Shown: positions 10,346-22,200 of the stretch, one piece after another
How the letters are laid out: each line of letters opens with the position of its first letter
Numbering within the stretch: the stretch's first letter is position 1
Source: Cocos nucifera
Lineage: Eukaryota > Streptophyta > Magnoliopsida > Arecales > Arecaceae
Direction of reading: 5' to 3'
Length of the DNA stretch: 64,000 nucleotides
Assembly (NCBI GenBank): GCA_006176705.1
Contig: QRFJ01000372.1
Span: forward strand, 744,001 to 808,000
Program-made: the position numbers and the translations under genes
Notes under the pieces: model-generated
Databases searched by the model: none
What the model was told of the DNA's origin: nothing
Seen by the model: the letters and a program-made list of their open reading frames with translations, nothing else

Positions 10346-12952
10346 GTGGCCCCAACCCTACAGCCCCTACCCCATCGACCCAACCCTATGGCCCTGTCAG
10401 TGCAATCTTGTCTCCAAGGCTGCATCCCTGGGCTTTAATTCCTGCTCGCTAGCCTATGCCTCCTCGCACCTCAGTCCCTACCCGCTAGCCCATGCCTCAA
10501 TCTTGTACGGTAGCCCATCTTTTATCATGAGTATTAGCGATGACTAATACCATTAATAAAAGATAATTTTTTATTTAAATTATATTAATTAAGTTTAATT
10601 AAATATTAAAAAATTAATTAATTAAATATTAATTTAATTAATTAGTTAGATGATTAATTAATTTATTAATTAGAAGTATGGGACTTAAGTCTTAGCATGT
10701 AGAGTGCTCGGATCGAGGAAAGGTTCAGATAGCATTGCAAACATGAGATCAAGGCGTGCCCTGCACACTTAGGCCTCGGGTCCTAGCTGATGTCCAAGGC
10801 ATCCAGCCCTTGCGCGCAAGATATGCTCAGGTCGATGGTATTATTTTTTTAAAAAATTTACATTGTACAAAACCATAGATCCATCTTTTGATTAATTTAT
10901 ATATTCTAATTTAGTTAAATTAGTTTTAAATTAATAATATTTAGTTTAATTAGTTTTAAATTTTTGGGCCAGACTCAATGAGGGGTGTAGCCTGCCCCAG
11001 TCTGGCCCATTTTCATTCATATTTATAATTTCGCTAGGTACTTAATTTGGAACCCTCTAGGATGGAATTTGCCTAGATGCCATTCTTGTGTACTCAGGTG
11101 GCCTAGTCATGTGGCACACTCTAAATCCACATGCGTAGGATGCACGTCCTAATCATTCTCATTTGTAATGATATCCCTTCTATGATTATGCTTTTGAAAA
11201 TACTGCACTCTTAGTTTAAGGATGGGCTCATTGAACTTGTAAGAGATGTGTCAATAGAGAAATGCTTGATAGGAATATAATAATTGTCCATTTATATGAG
11301 AGTGGACTATGCCAAACTACAAGCAATGGTATCTAAATGGGGAGATGTGAGAGACAATTGTAACGGCTTCAGAGGCTCTACTTATCTAAGACCTTGCTGA
11401 TGTGCAAGAGCTTAATGGTGACAAGCTTGAGCTAATACATTTGGTGTGTTTAATATGATTATTAGTGAAAATCCATGTAATAATCTTTTAGGTCGCAACT
11501 ACCATAGCCATGATGAACTATAGGGTTGCTATGGTGTTAGCCATGCTTACCCTCTATAGGGTTGCTAACTCCTTAAGGGTAAGCATGGCTACAACCATAG
11601 CAACCTATAGTCTATTACAGCTATGGTGATTGCTACTTGAAAAATTATTACATGGACTTCCATTAATAACTAGATCAAACCCACCAAATGTGTTAATCAT
11701 CTACTCTAACCTGCCACCATTAAGCTCTTGCATATCAGCAAATGTATTGGAGAAGTAGAGCCTCCGAAGTCCTTATAATTGTCTCTCCATGTAGGTACCA
11801 ATGCTTGTAATTTAGCATAAATCTACTCCTATATAAATTAGCAACTATTGTATCCCTATCAAACCTTTTTCTATTGACACATCTCTTACAAGGACAACAA
11901 GCTCGTTCTTAAATTAAGAGTGCCGTATTCTCAAAAGCTTAATCACAGAAGTAAAGAACATTATTGTAAATGGGAACGGTCTGGACACACATCCTACGCA
12001 TGCAAACTTGGAGCATGCCAGACGATTAGACTGTGTGAGTATATAAATTAAGTGCTATTTTTAAGTTGTTATTTTATTTTTTAAAAAAAATGTACTCCTA
12101 GTTTACAGCTCGAGGAGATGGCCAAGGGCTTCGAGAGGCTATGATGATTGCTTGTACGAGATCCACCTAAATCGAGGTAATGCATTTCTATTCTTGTTGT
12201 TGTAGTTGCAAGGCAAGCTTGAATTTTTTGTAGATGCAAGGTAAGCTTGGATGTTCTATTATATCACAAACAATCGCTTGCAACCACCTCATGGTTAAAG
12301 GTATAGAGGAACTTGCAATGTCTTATTTTTTAATGGCAGATGTGAGCCTTCTTCACATTTTTATGTATTGAGATTATCATATACTGCTGGATTAGAATCA
12401 AACAATACCTAAATCATGGGACCAGCAAACCAACACATTAATATATACTACTGAATGAGAATCATTTTTCTGCTCATACATCATAGATGCTAACTAACAA
12501 TCTTTATTACACGTGAGTTAAATTTTGATTATCTTGTTATGTTTTGATAGATATTTTATTTGGACCAATTTTTAGGTTATAAGCAATACTTTGATTTTTA
12601 TTTTTATTGAGAACTTGTTTCACATAAGCTTTATTAGCTAATAAAATATGTCATTTTAAATCATGCATTATCATCTATAATTGTATAATTAATTTAGTAA
12701 ATCTATTTATTTTTATTTTCAAAGATTATACATCATATCTTCTAGAGGTCAGAGTTGTTTTAGCCAAGAATAGAGCTCTCGAAGAGAGAGCAATCATGCG
12801 GTCAACTCACATGGTTCCGCACCTCTCACATCGGACGATAAACTTTAATACATTTGATATTCTCATTTATATTATTTTATCCTTTGCTAACTAATATAAT
12901 ATACTTTATATTGGATATTTTGCACTCTGGTTCAGATGACAGGGGGTCATCA
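10346..12952. repeat. 2.6-kb tandem duplication, copy 1
   Basis: Starts at gtggccccaacc and ends at ggggtcatca. The next base begins a second copy with the same order of segments: C-rich lead-in, tagcccatcttt, AT-rich block, the 'cacacttaggcc' segment, the palindrome, and the 'ggcaagctt' doublet. Divergence between copies is moderate. Confidence 0.85.
11101..12030. repeat. Long palindrome (foldback-like) with ~450-bp arms
   Basis: Left arm 11101-11553 and right arm 11575-12030 are imperfect inverted repeats around a loop of about 21 bases. The innermost pairs are gcttaccct/agggtaagc. Middle markers are gcaagagcttaatggtg (about 11407) against its inverse near 11720. Outer markers are atgcgtaggatg (about 11131) against catcctacgcat (11990-12001). 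The arms have no coding capacity. An RNA crossing it could form a very long hairpin. Confidence 0.85.
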
Positions 12953-15900
12953 GTGGCCCCAACCTTGTAGCCCCTACCCCATCAGCACGACCTTGTGGTC
13001 CTACCAGTGCACCCTTATTTCCAAGGCTGCATCCTCGAGCCCCAATTCCTACTTGCTAACCTGTGCCTCCTCGCATCTTAATTTCTACTTACTAGCCCAT
13101 GCCTCAATCTTGTAAGGTAGCCCATCTTTTGACGTAAGTAATAGCAAAGACTAATACCATTAATAAAAATTAATTTTTTATTTAAATTATATTAATTAAG
13201 TCTAATTAGATATTAAAAATTTAATTAATTAATTAATTAGAAGTATGAAACTAAAGTTTCGGTATGTAGAGTGCTCAAATTAAGAAAAGATCTAGATGGC
13301 ATTGCAAACATGGGATTGAGGTGTGCCCTGCACACTTAGGCCTTGAGTCCTAGTTGGCATCCAAGGCATCCAGCCCTTGCACGCAAGATGCACTCAGACC
13401 GATGGTGTTATTTTTTAAAAAAATTTGCATTGCATGAAACCATAGATCCATCTTTTGATTAATTTATATATTTTAATTTAGTTAAATTAGTTTTAAATTA
13501 ATAATATTTAGTTTAATTAGTTTTAAATTTTTGGGCTAGACTCAAGGAGGGGTGTAACTTGCCATAGTTCGGCCCATTTTCAGTCCTATATATAATTCTA
13601 CTAGGTACTTAATTTGGAACCCTCTAGGATGGAATTTGATTGGATGCCATTTTGGTGTACTCAAGTGGCCTAGTAGTCTAGCACACTCTAAGTCCACATG
13701 CATAGGATGCGCATCCTAATCATCCTTATTTGTAATGATGTCCCTTCTGTGATTATGCTTTTAAAAATACTGCACTCTTAGTTTAAGAATAGGCTCATTA
13801 GCCTTGTAAGAGATCTGCCAATAGATAAATACTTGATAGGAACATAATAGTTGTCCATTTATATGAAAGTAGATTATGCCAAACTACAAGCAATGGTATC
13901 TGCATAGGGAGACGTGAGAGACAATTGTAAGAACTTTGGAGGCTCTACTTATCTAAGACCTTGCTGATGTGCAAGAGCTTAATGGTGATGGGCTTGAGCT
14001 AACATATTTGGTGTGTTTAATATGATTATTAGTAAAAGTCGATGTAATAATCTTTCAGATAGCAACTATCATAGCCATGATGAACTATAGGGTTGCTATG
14101 GTGTTAGCTATGCTTACCCTCTATATGGTTGCTACCTCCTTAAGGGTAAGCATGACTACAACCATAGCAACCCTATAGTCTATTATGGCTATGGCGGTTG
14201 CTACTTAAAAGATTATTACATAAACTTCCATCAATAACTAGATTAAATCCATTATTGACCTACTGATTCATTTTGATGATTCTAAAATATTGAGTATAAA
14301 TGATACTAATCATGTGTTTCAAGAATGTATGTAGATGTTTTCAAATGTTCATATTGAAGAAATTATCTTTGGAAGAAATCATCTCAAGATGTCAAGCCAA
14401 AGCAATTAAAAGAAGAAGATTTTATAAATTTGGATGCTCATTATGAAGAAAATTAATTTGAAAGATTTTGAAAGTTGAATTGATAAAGATGCTTGGAGAA
14501 GGTCAAAATTATCATTTCATCAAGTTGGAGATTAAGACAATATATTTTGGAAGCCTCAAGAGCATTAGAGAAGAGTATAAAATTTTTGGAGGCAATTTGA
14601 AAAGATTCGAAAGTCAAAAAATGAAGAAAAACATGTCTGGATAAAAAGGATCGACCCCTAGATCGATCCTTTTTTAAATGAGCAGCTTCGCATATTTTGG
14701 CACATTGTTTTTGTATGGCCTCACAAAAGGGTCGACCCCTAGTGAAAAGGTCGACCCCTGGATCAACCTCTGTTGCATAAAAATTGAATAGAAAGTTGAA
14801 TTTTTAAGTGCTATTCAAGTGCTGACACCTAAGAAAAAAGTATCGACACTTAAGTAAAAAGTATCGACCCCTGCAGAAAAAGTGTCGACCCAAAGCACGG
14901 AATAGGCCTAACGGCTAGTTTTCCACATCTTTTCAAACGATCATTTCTCTACTCCAATGGCTAGTTCAAGGCTTCTAACAACTAGAACTGATCCTCCATC
15001 CATCACCAAGAATATAAAAGGCTAGAGAAACATTTGGAAAGTAAGATTAAGCGATTTTAAAGTAAAATTATTTTGGATTTAAGAGGTTTTTATTATACAT
15101 CAAAAAGAGAGAAAAAAGAGGAACTAAGCTTTAATTTCAGAGGACATTCAAAAGTTATCTTCCACAACATCTCAAACAAACTCTTAGCACCATTTGAAGA
15201 GAAGTGAAGCTTCAAAAGAGCACATAATCAACCCTTCTTCGAGCTTCAAAAGAGTTCTTTTTTATTTTTATTTTGGGGCTGAATTTTTATATTTGTATCT
15301 TTGTTTCTTTACAAGTTTTTTTGGGAGAAGAAACTTGGGGTATAGGCTGGTCCAAGCCAGTAATTAGATGGTATAAAGGTTGTGGTTGATGCTTCTATTA
15401 GAAATTATGTTCCAAAACCAATCATCAACCTATTGATGATTGAGCTATTTTATAATTATAATTAATTAATTAATTAATAAAAATATTTTGACATCTTTTT
15501 CATCATAAGTTTACATCTTCTAATGAACTCCATTATTGTGATGAAGTCTTTAGAACTATTTAGTTTCAATAAAGAGAGGATTTATCGATTAGTCCTTAAA
15601 TATGTTCACGACCAAATGATAGACTGTTAATTAGGACAACAGCGTCTATCGAGCATAGGTTGCTATATGCCATATAGATTAATTGTCCTCTTAACCAAGA
15701 AGTATGGAGATACTGGTATAGCATACAGATGAGATGTATGGGTACATCATCATTGAATATGATCAACTCCAGAGCATTTTGCTATCAAGAATATCTCTGA
15801 TGGGATATAGGTATCCCTTAGACCTGAGATCACCTCAGTGACTTACAAGCAACTCACTATGCTTTAGTATCATACTAACTAAATTTTTAATTTATCAATG

Positions 15901-17761
15901 GAAGGCTTCTAGGCACAGTCAAGTACTTGCAAAGTCGGAGGGTGATCAAGATGGAATTGACCACTCCAAGAGTTGGAGAAGAATGTATCACTGTATTTCA
16001 ATATAGCAAAACCTTGGCCAGGATAATCCATCAGATGGATTTGATATTTTAAAATACAATATAGATAACCTGATCAAAATTAATAGTTGAACTCTAGGAT
16101 GTCCTACAAGCATTGTGGTCAAGGGGATGAATTATATGGAAACTATATCCGCATGGATTCTAAGGATGGTGTTCTACACCTTCGACCTATCCGACCATCA
16201 AATATCATTGCTAGATGGTCACTTCAATTGGTATAGAAATTTATTTTTATACTATCAACTTAGATTTAGATCTATGAGGTCACACACATTAGAGCTCATG
16301 ATCTGATCGGATGGTTGATCAATGATGAAGAATCGTTCTAGGGTTAAATAATCAATATAATTGGTGTTTAACCTAGTGCAAGTGTTGCAGGAGGATCGAT
16401 TAGCAATTAAATTGCTAATTAAATTAATTTGATTAACCCAATAGGCTGAGATTAAGTCTAATTAAATATGATTTAATTAGATTTAGTTTGGGCTTGATTG
16501 GATCAAGTCTAATTGGTTTATTTGATAAGCCAAGTGCAAGGAAGAACTAGTCCTAATCTATCTAGGACTCGAATTAACATAATTTTCTAAATTAATTAGA
16601 AAATAAATTAGAATTTAATTTAATTTAATCTAATTTAATTAAGTCCTTAAATAGATTAGGATATTATTTAATTGGATTGATTTAATCTTAATTTTATTTA
16701 GTTAAAAGATCTTGTTTGACCAAGTCAAAATAGGAGTCCTAGTGTAACTAGGACTCCCTATCACTTGAGCCACTTAATCCTCACGCCCCATGCCCTTTTT
16801 ATTTTATTTCTTATATAAAAATTTTTCACTTCCATGGCTTCTCACACTCTCTTTCTCTCCTCCTTTTCTCATAAGATAATTTATTGAAAGACCAAGTCAA
16901 AAGAGGAGTTAGTTTTGCTTAAAATTCTATGAGATAGAATCCTTATTGACCAAAACACCTTCCCTTAAGTGCCGCCCCCTCTTTTAAATAATTCTTCTCT
17001 TATTCTACGAAATTAATCTCCTTTCTATGCACCCTTCCTGGTCCATGCCAATAATTGTGGAGGAGGTGCCGAAGAGTTGGGCATCCAAACAACTTTCCAT
17101 ATTTGGACATTCCTAGTCTAGGATTTTGATCTAACTTGGACTCTCTCTTTTTTTCCTTTTATTGAGTGAATTTTATTCTAATTTTTTCATAGAATATAGA
17201 GCCTTGGGAGAGGTTTAGGGTGTGCAAAAATCAAAGGAAGAGGGTCCTTAGGTGTGGGGGTTTTATAGGCACCAAACTAGGTGTCTAAGTGAGAGAAAAG
17301 AGAAGAAGAAGAGGGTCTTCTTCTAGAGCTATTTTATTTTCAATCTCTCCTTTTTTTTGAGTTTTTTTCTAAGAGAGTCTCAAATCAGTAAACTCTCATC
17401 TTTCTTCTCATATTTTGAAAAGTCTAAATTTTGAAGAAGGAAGCATCGGATCGACCATCGAAGAAGGATCAGCATAGTACTAGCATGCTGTGCTGATTTT
17501 CTATATCAGACTTTAGATCAGAGATCATAGGCTCGTGTAGACGACTACTAGAGATCGGATGTGTGTGCAGCTCATGACATCATTCTCAAACCCAAATCAA
17601 TAAGTTAGAACATCTAACTTGCTCAGGTAATAGATATGATCTATAAACTTCATACCTGCATTTGATGTAGTGTAGATCTAGGTTGATTTGATCAATCCTT
17701 TACTTTCTTATTTGATTTTAATTTCTGATTTAATATCCTGCCTTAATCATACTACTACAAA

Positions 17762-18112
17762 AATGGCCTATGACAGCACTTACTATGGCAGTGATTTTTG
17801 AAACCGCTGTCATAGCTCCTACGGTAGCGATTTTCGTTAACCGCTGCTATAGGTCGGATCTATGGCAACGGTTAACGAAAATCACTGCCATAGGACCTAT
17901 GGCAGTGGATTTTATAACCGCTGCCATAGGTCTGACATATAGCAATGGTTACAAAAAATTACTATCATAGATCAGACCTAAACCGCTGCCATATGTCGAC
18001 CTATAGCAGCAGTTCATTATAACCACTGCCATAAGTCAGACCTATAGCAGCGGTTAGTAGGAACCGCTGCTATAATCTAATTTATGGTAGCAGTTAATTA
18101 TAACTAGTACCA
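17762..18112. repeat. Subterminal repeats of the 4.3-kb CACTA element, left
   Basis: About a dozen units alternate cctatggcagcggtt with aaccgctgccatagg, mostly 30-45 bases apart. Confidence 0.9.
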
Positions 18113-18129
18113 TATTTTTTTTTTCTTTA

Positions 18130-19085
18130 AATATTATATAATTTTAAAATTTAATATCCATCTTTACCATTCATTATCTAAATAATTATCATTAGAGTGT
18201 CTTCTCAAAAGATCACCTCGATCCGATGGCTCTAGCTTCGTCGATTAGAAAAATTTGATTTCGATGACTACGAACGACGATAAGATGATATAATAGATGG
18301 AGACCTTCGATGGATCCAAAAACCTACAATGATGATCTTGGTGATGTTTATAGCATACTATCAAAGTTTCACTTCAATCGAATATCGTTATCTTGGTCAA
18401 TTTAGTATAGAATAGTTTCGACTGTTAAATGATAAACGAGTGATCAAAGGACCAAACGGTATCCGATTATGAGATAATTTTTTTTATAAATGATCTTGGC
18501 TACTATTTTAATCATTTTTTATGATGGTGATTATAAAATTCAACTCGTAAGATGAAGAATGATCTAAAATTATACGTCTCTTGATAACTATTCTGAAACT
18601 CCACTCGTTGTTATACTCGTGCTTTTGCAATATCTGCTTAATATGAATACTTTATATGAAAATAATTTAAATTTTACTATCATCACCATATAAAATATTT
18701 AAAATTATAATAAAAATTATTTAACTAAAAAATTATCTCATAATCGAATATCATTTAACCCTTTGATCATTTATTTCTATTTAACGGTCGAAATTATTTC
18801 ATACTAAATTGACCATAATAACGATATTCGATTGAAGTGAACTTTGATAGTATGCTACAAACATCATCGAGATCATCATTGCAGATTTTTGGATCCATCA
18901 GAGAACTTCATCTATCAGATCATCACATCGTCGTTCGTGATCGTTGAAATCAAATTTTTTTGATTGATGAAGCTAGGGCCATCGAATCAAGGCGACTTTT
19001 TATGATGACACTCTAATGATAATTATTTAGAATATGAACGGTGAAGATGGGCATTAAATTTAAAAATTATATAATATTTAGAAAA
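18130..19085. repeat. 950-bp palindrome inside the CACTA element
   Basis: Left arm about 18130-18550 and right arm about 18680-19085 are inverted repeats around a loop of about 130 bases. Markers are ggatccaaaaacctacaatg (about 18314) against cattgcagatttttggatcc (about 18878), and tccgattatgagataa (about 18463) against ttatctcataatcga (about 18731). One arm of the same sequence recurs alone at about 41385-41800. Confidence 0.88.
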
Positions 19086-19229
19086 AAAATGAGAAAAATA
19101 TTATTTTCCACCTATGGACTATGGACTAGATCTGTCAATGAATTGGGTTTAAATTGAAATCTAGATATTTAGATCTAGACTCAATTTTAATTACTAGTAT
19201 CGGATCCAAACCCAAATATCCAATGAGTC

Positions 19230-19580
19230 TGTACTTGAGAGAGGAAGGGAGGGATCCGGTCTCATCGCCATCATTGGGAGGGAGGGGTCCGACCTCGTCG
19301 ATGAGGGAGATCGAGAGAGGGAGAGTGGGAGATCGAGAGAGCGAGAGAGGGAGGAAGGGGGTCCGGCCTCGCCAGCATCACTGGGAGGGATGGGGTCCGA
19401 CCTTGTCAGCGAGGAAGATCGAGAGAGTGAGAGAGGAAGGGATGGGGTCCGACCTCATCGGTGAGAAAGATCGAGAGAGGAAGAGAGGAAGATCGAGAGA
19501 TGGAAAAGCTGGGAGGGAGGGGTTCAACCTCGCCACCATCACCGATGAGAGAGATCGAGAGAGGGAGAGAGGGAGTGATT
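19230..19580. repeat. GA-rich minisatellite
   Basis: Irregular units combine ggggtccgacctcgtc with gagggagatcgagagag at least five times. Open frames on both strands are arginine/glutamate/serine low complexity and are not taken as genes. Confidence 0.8.
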
Positions 19581-19766
19581 GAGGGGATGACACATAGCTG
19601 AGCCGGCTCGAATCATGATTGAGTTGGCTAGGGGAGGACCCTAGCCGGATGTCTCAGGCACGAAGCCAGCTATCTCAAGCACAGAGCTGGTTTGGCTTTT
19701 AAGCGAATAGAATTTGATATGTCATGATGTTATATTGATTAATGTTCATTAATATTGTAGGTCACG

Positions 19767-21459
19767 ATGGCACTAAAATGCCATCTAGCTTTCGCCGCTG
19801 TCCTTTCGTGGGTTACGCGCAGTTCAGCATCTGAGGAGCAGTTGGAGCATACTCCATCCACCTCAGCATCGACTGCTCAGGGATCTCCACCACCGACATC
19901 TACTCCACCGATGGCATCTACTCCACCGACAGCTGAGCCTCTACCATCGTAGGCATCTGAGTGTACATTTTTATTATATTAACACAACTTTATTTTTTAT
20001 ATAGTATTTATATACTTATATATTTGCATAATATATTTGCATTATAGGTGCATCATCCAGTCAGACATTTCATGGTTCCACACGTATGGCACACATATGA
20101 AACCGCCAGCATCAGGTGATGGTGTAGTATGATATGGAGGGAAGGCCAATGAAGGAGACCATGTAGGAGATGCATTTCTTTTTTGGAGTGCTTGTGAGGT
20201 GGTCGGACATAATTCTCGTAGAGCCCAGAGATTGACGTTTGATAGATGCTATCATCAAGGATCGGGTATGGGAGGAGATATGGGTAAGTATGCGCATCTT
20301 AGTTATATTTATGCATTTTATATATTTACACTATATATGTTTGATTAGAATAATTTTATAACTGATTTTTGATAAATTTGTGTAGAGGAGGTATGACTTC
20401 TCCGATCACTTGAGGGCTCGAGATGCCCAACTGAAGAAGATCGAAGAGTTGTACTGGGGTTACAAGGTCAAGCTCCATAGAGGATGGCTCAAGCACCGAC
20501 GAGACACTCCAAAGGAGCTTATTCCCTGGATATAGGACTATCCTCCGAGTCAGTGAGAGAGGATGGTTAGACATTGGAGAAGCCAAGAGTTCGAGATAAA
20601 ATTTCTAACTTTTAAATTTTTCAATACGCTTAAAATTTTATTTAAATATTTATTATTTATTTGAATACTTGTTAGGCTACCTTCCATTAGAATCGGAAGA
20701 ACTGTGCAGCCTAGGAGTATACGCACACTCTAGGCCGCGAGTCTATAGCCAGTCGTGTGCATAGAAAGGTAATTAATTCTAAATCTTACTAGATAAATTA
20801 AATTCTTATTTTTTATCATCTTTTTGATAAATTTTTTTTTTATTATAGTAAATGAGAGATGGAGTGATGCCCAGCTATAGTGAGATCTTCTGATCTAATT
20901 GCACGGACAAGATGGGCAGGCCGATGAATACCGCGATCGAACATATTTTTATAAGTATTAAATATATTAGTATATATGATTAGTATTATAGCATTTCTTA
21001 TAAAATTTTATTTTAATTTATAATTATAGGATCAGTTAGATGCACTCGCGGGTGAGGGCCCGAATACCTCTAGGCCCCATGACCATCTATCTCAAGTCTT
21101 GGGGCCTGAGCACTCTGGGACGATCCGATGCAGGCCCGAACACATGCTGACGAGCTACTGGTCCGAGGCAAGCGTCTCCTCATAGACTTTTGATGTCATC
21201 ATCGGGAGGAGCTTGAGGAGGCATTGGCATGGGTAGATCATGCTGCGATGTGGGTAGATTGAGCTGAGAAGCACACATCTCATCTGGAGGGCATCGTGAG
21301 AGACATGATGTCGACGCTCAGCATGTATTTTAGAGTCACGAACTTTGAGGATATGTTCGCCCGCATTCCAGCATCGGCTCCGGCTTCGACTCCAGCTCTA
21401 GCTTTGACTTTCGATGACGACGATGACGATGATGATGTAGATTTAGGAGACTTTTGATG
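19767..21459 (+). pseudogene. CACTA-borne Transposase_24-like gene remnant
   Basis: Pieces in order: a serine/proline/threonine-rich segment (19767-19950); a WHTYETAS piece near 20090; then RRYDFSDHLRARDAQLKKI and WGYKVKLHRGWLKHRR (about 20389-20490), then YPPSQ-E-MVRHWRSQEF (to about 20590). After an AT-rich gap comes N-R-KNCAA-EYTHTLGRESIA (about 20695-20750), then GRPMNTAIEHIF (about 20918-20950). It ends with a run of about nine acidic residues and DLGDF-stop at about 21410-21459. Known members of the plant Ptta/En/Spm Transposase_24 family have a similar order (tryptophan-rich centre, NR...HTxGxxS, GRP). AT-rich gaps flanked by gt/ag look like introns. In-frame stops make it inactive. 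Confidence 0.7.
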
Positions 21460-21629
21460 TATTTTATTTTTTTTTAAATATTATAATAAATTTTATTCGA
21501 TAATAAAATTTTTATATTTTAGAATATTTTTTATATTTATTATATTTTCTTATGTTACATATCTATATTTATCAGATAAAATATATAAAAAAAATAAAAA
21601 TTTTATTTTTTTTAATTATTCAAGATCTA

Positions 21630-22040
21630 CGACAGCGATTTTATAACCGTTGCCATATCCGTACCAATCACTGCCATAGGTTTTTGATGCAAATGATGTC
21701 AACTGCTGCATTAGACCTATGGCAGTGGTTAAAAAATTACTACATTAGATCTATGACAGTAGTTAAAAAATTGCTGCTATAGATTACCTATGATAGTGGT
21801 TATGTAATCGCTGCTATAGATAACCTATGGCAGCGGTTACATAACCATTGCTATAGGTCGATCTATTGCAATGGTTTATAAACCGCTGCAATAGGCAATA
21901 TATGATAGCGGTTCTAACAATCACTGCCATAGAGCTATGGCGACGGCCGCAGTAGCAGCGGTTAGAAAATCGCTGCCATAGCCTATGGCAGCAATTTTTT
22001 GGGCTATGGCAGTAGTTGCAAACTGCTGTCGTAACTCTTT
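21630..22040. repeat. Subterminal repeats of the 4.3-kb CACTA element, right
   Basis: Mirror of the left array, with repeated cctatggcagcggtt and aaccgctgccatag units reaching the right terminus. Confidence 0.9.
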
Positions 22041-22188
22041 TTTATAGTAGTGTCATATAATAGATTTGAGATCTAGGTATTTACATATTTATTTAAATAA
22101 ATATTTAATTTATTTAAGTCTTTCACCATAAGATCTTGAAAAAAAAATTAAGAACTACCTATAAAACCCTAGATCTAGTTCCTTCAAT

Positions 22189-22200
22189 TGATATAAGAGC
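22189..22200 (+). other. Primer-binding site of the Angela-like element
   Basis: tgatataagagc lies two bases after the 5' LTR. It differs from the consensus initiator tRNA-Met site (tggtatcagagc) at three positions. Confidence 0.7.

Larger units (their letters stand above)
17750..22052 (+). mobile_element. CACTA (En/Spm) transposon, 4.3 kb
   Basis: Left end TACTACTACAAAAATGG (first base C>T relative to CACTA) and right end ctttttTATAGTAGTG, an inverted match. It is flanked by the exact 3-bp target duplication tca (17747-17749 and 22053-22055), the size expected for CACTA elements. Subterminal arrays lie at both ends. Inside are a 950-bp palindrome, a GA-rich minisatellite and an eroded plus-strand gene with Transposase_24-like text. 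No tnp2-type DDE transposase is present, so it was probably non-autonomous. Confidence 0.92.
15396..22186 (+). repeat. 5' LTR of the Angela-like element, split by a CACTA element
   Basis: LTR parts are 15396-17749 and 22053-22186, and together they match 28075-30569. Around the break both parts continue in register with the sister LTR, including the text gtagatctaggttgattt before it and catataatagat after it. Confidence 0.9.

Noticed and set aside
9639..10547. Plus-strand proline-rich open frames
   Set aside because: They arise from the C-rich repeat block; there is no domain, no plausible promoter, and long frames appear on both strands.
14640..14900. CRISPR-like spacing of gtcgaccc words
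   Set aside because: The words are short, irregularly spaced and inside an LTR of a plant retroelement; no array architecture.
17762..18112. Possible tRNA-like or riboswitch-like folds from inverted words
   Set aside because: They are CACTA subterminal repeats with the matching array at the other end of the element.
19154..19593. Arginine/glutamate/serine open frames on both strands in the CACTA element
   Set aside because: Translation of the GA-rich minisatellite, not conserved protein sequence.
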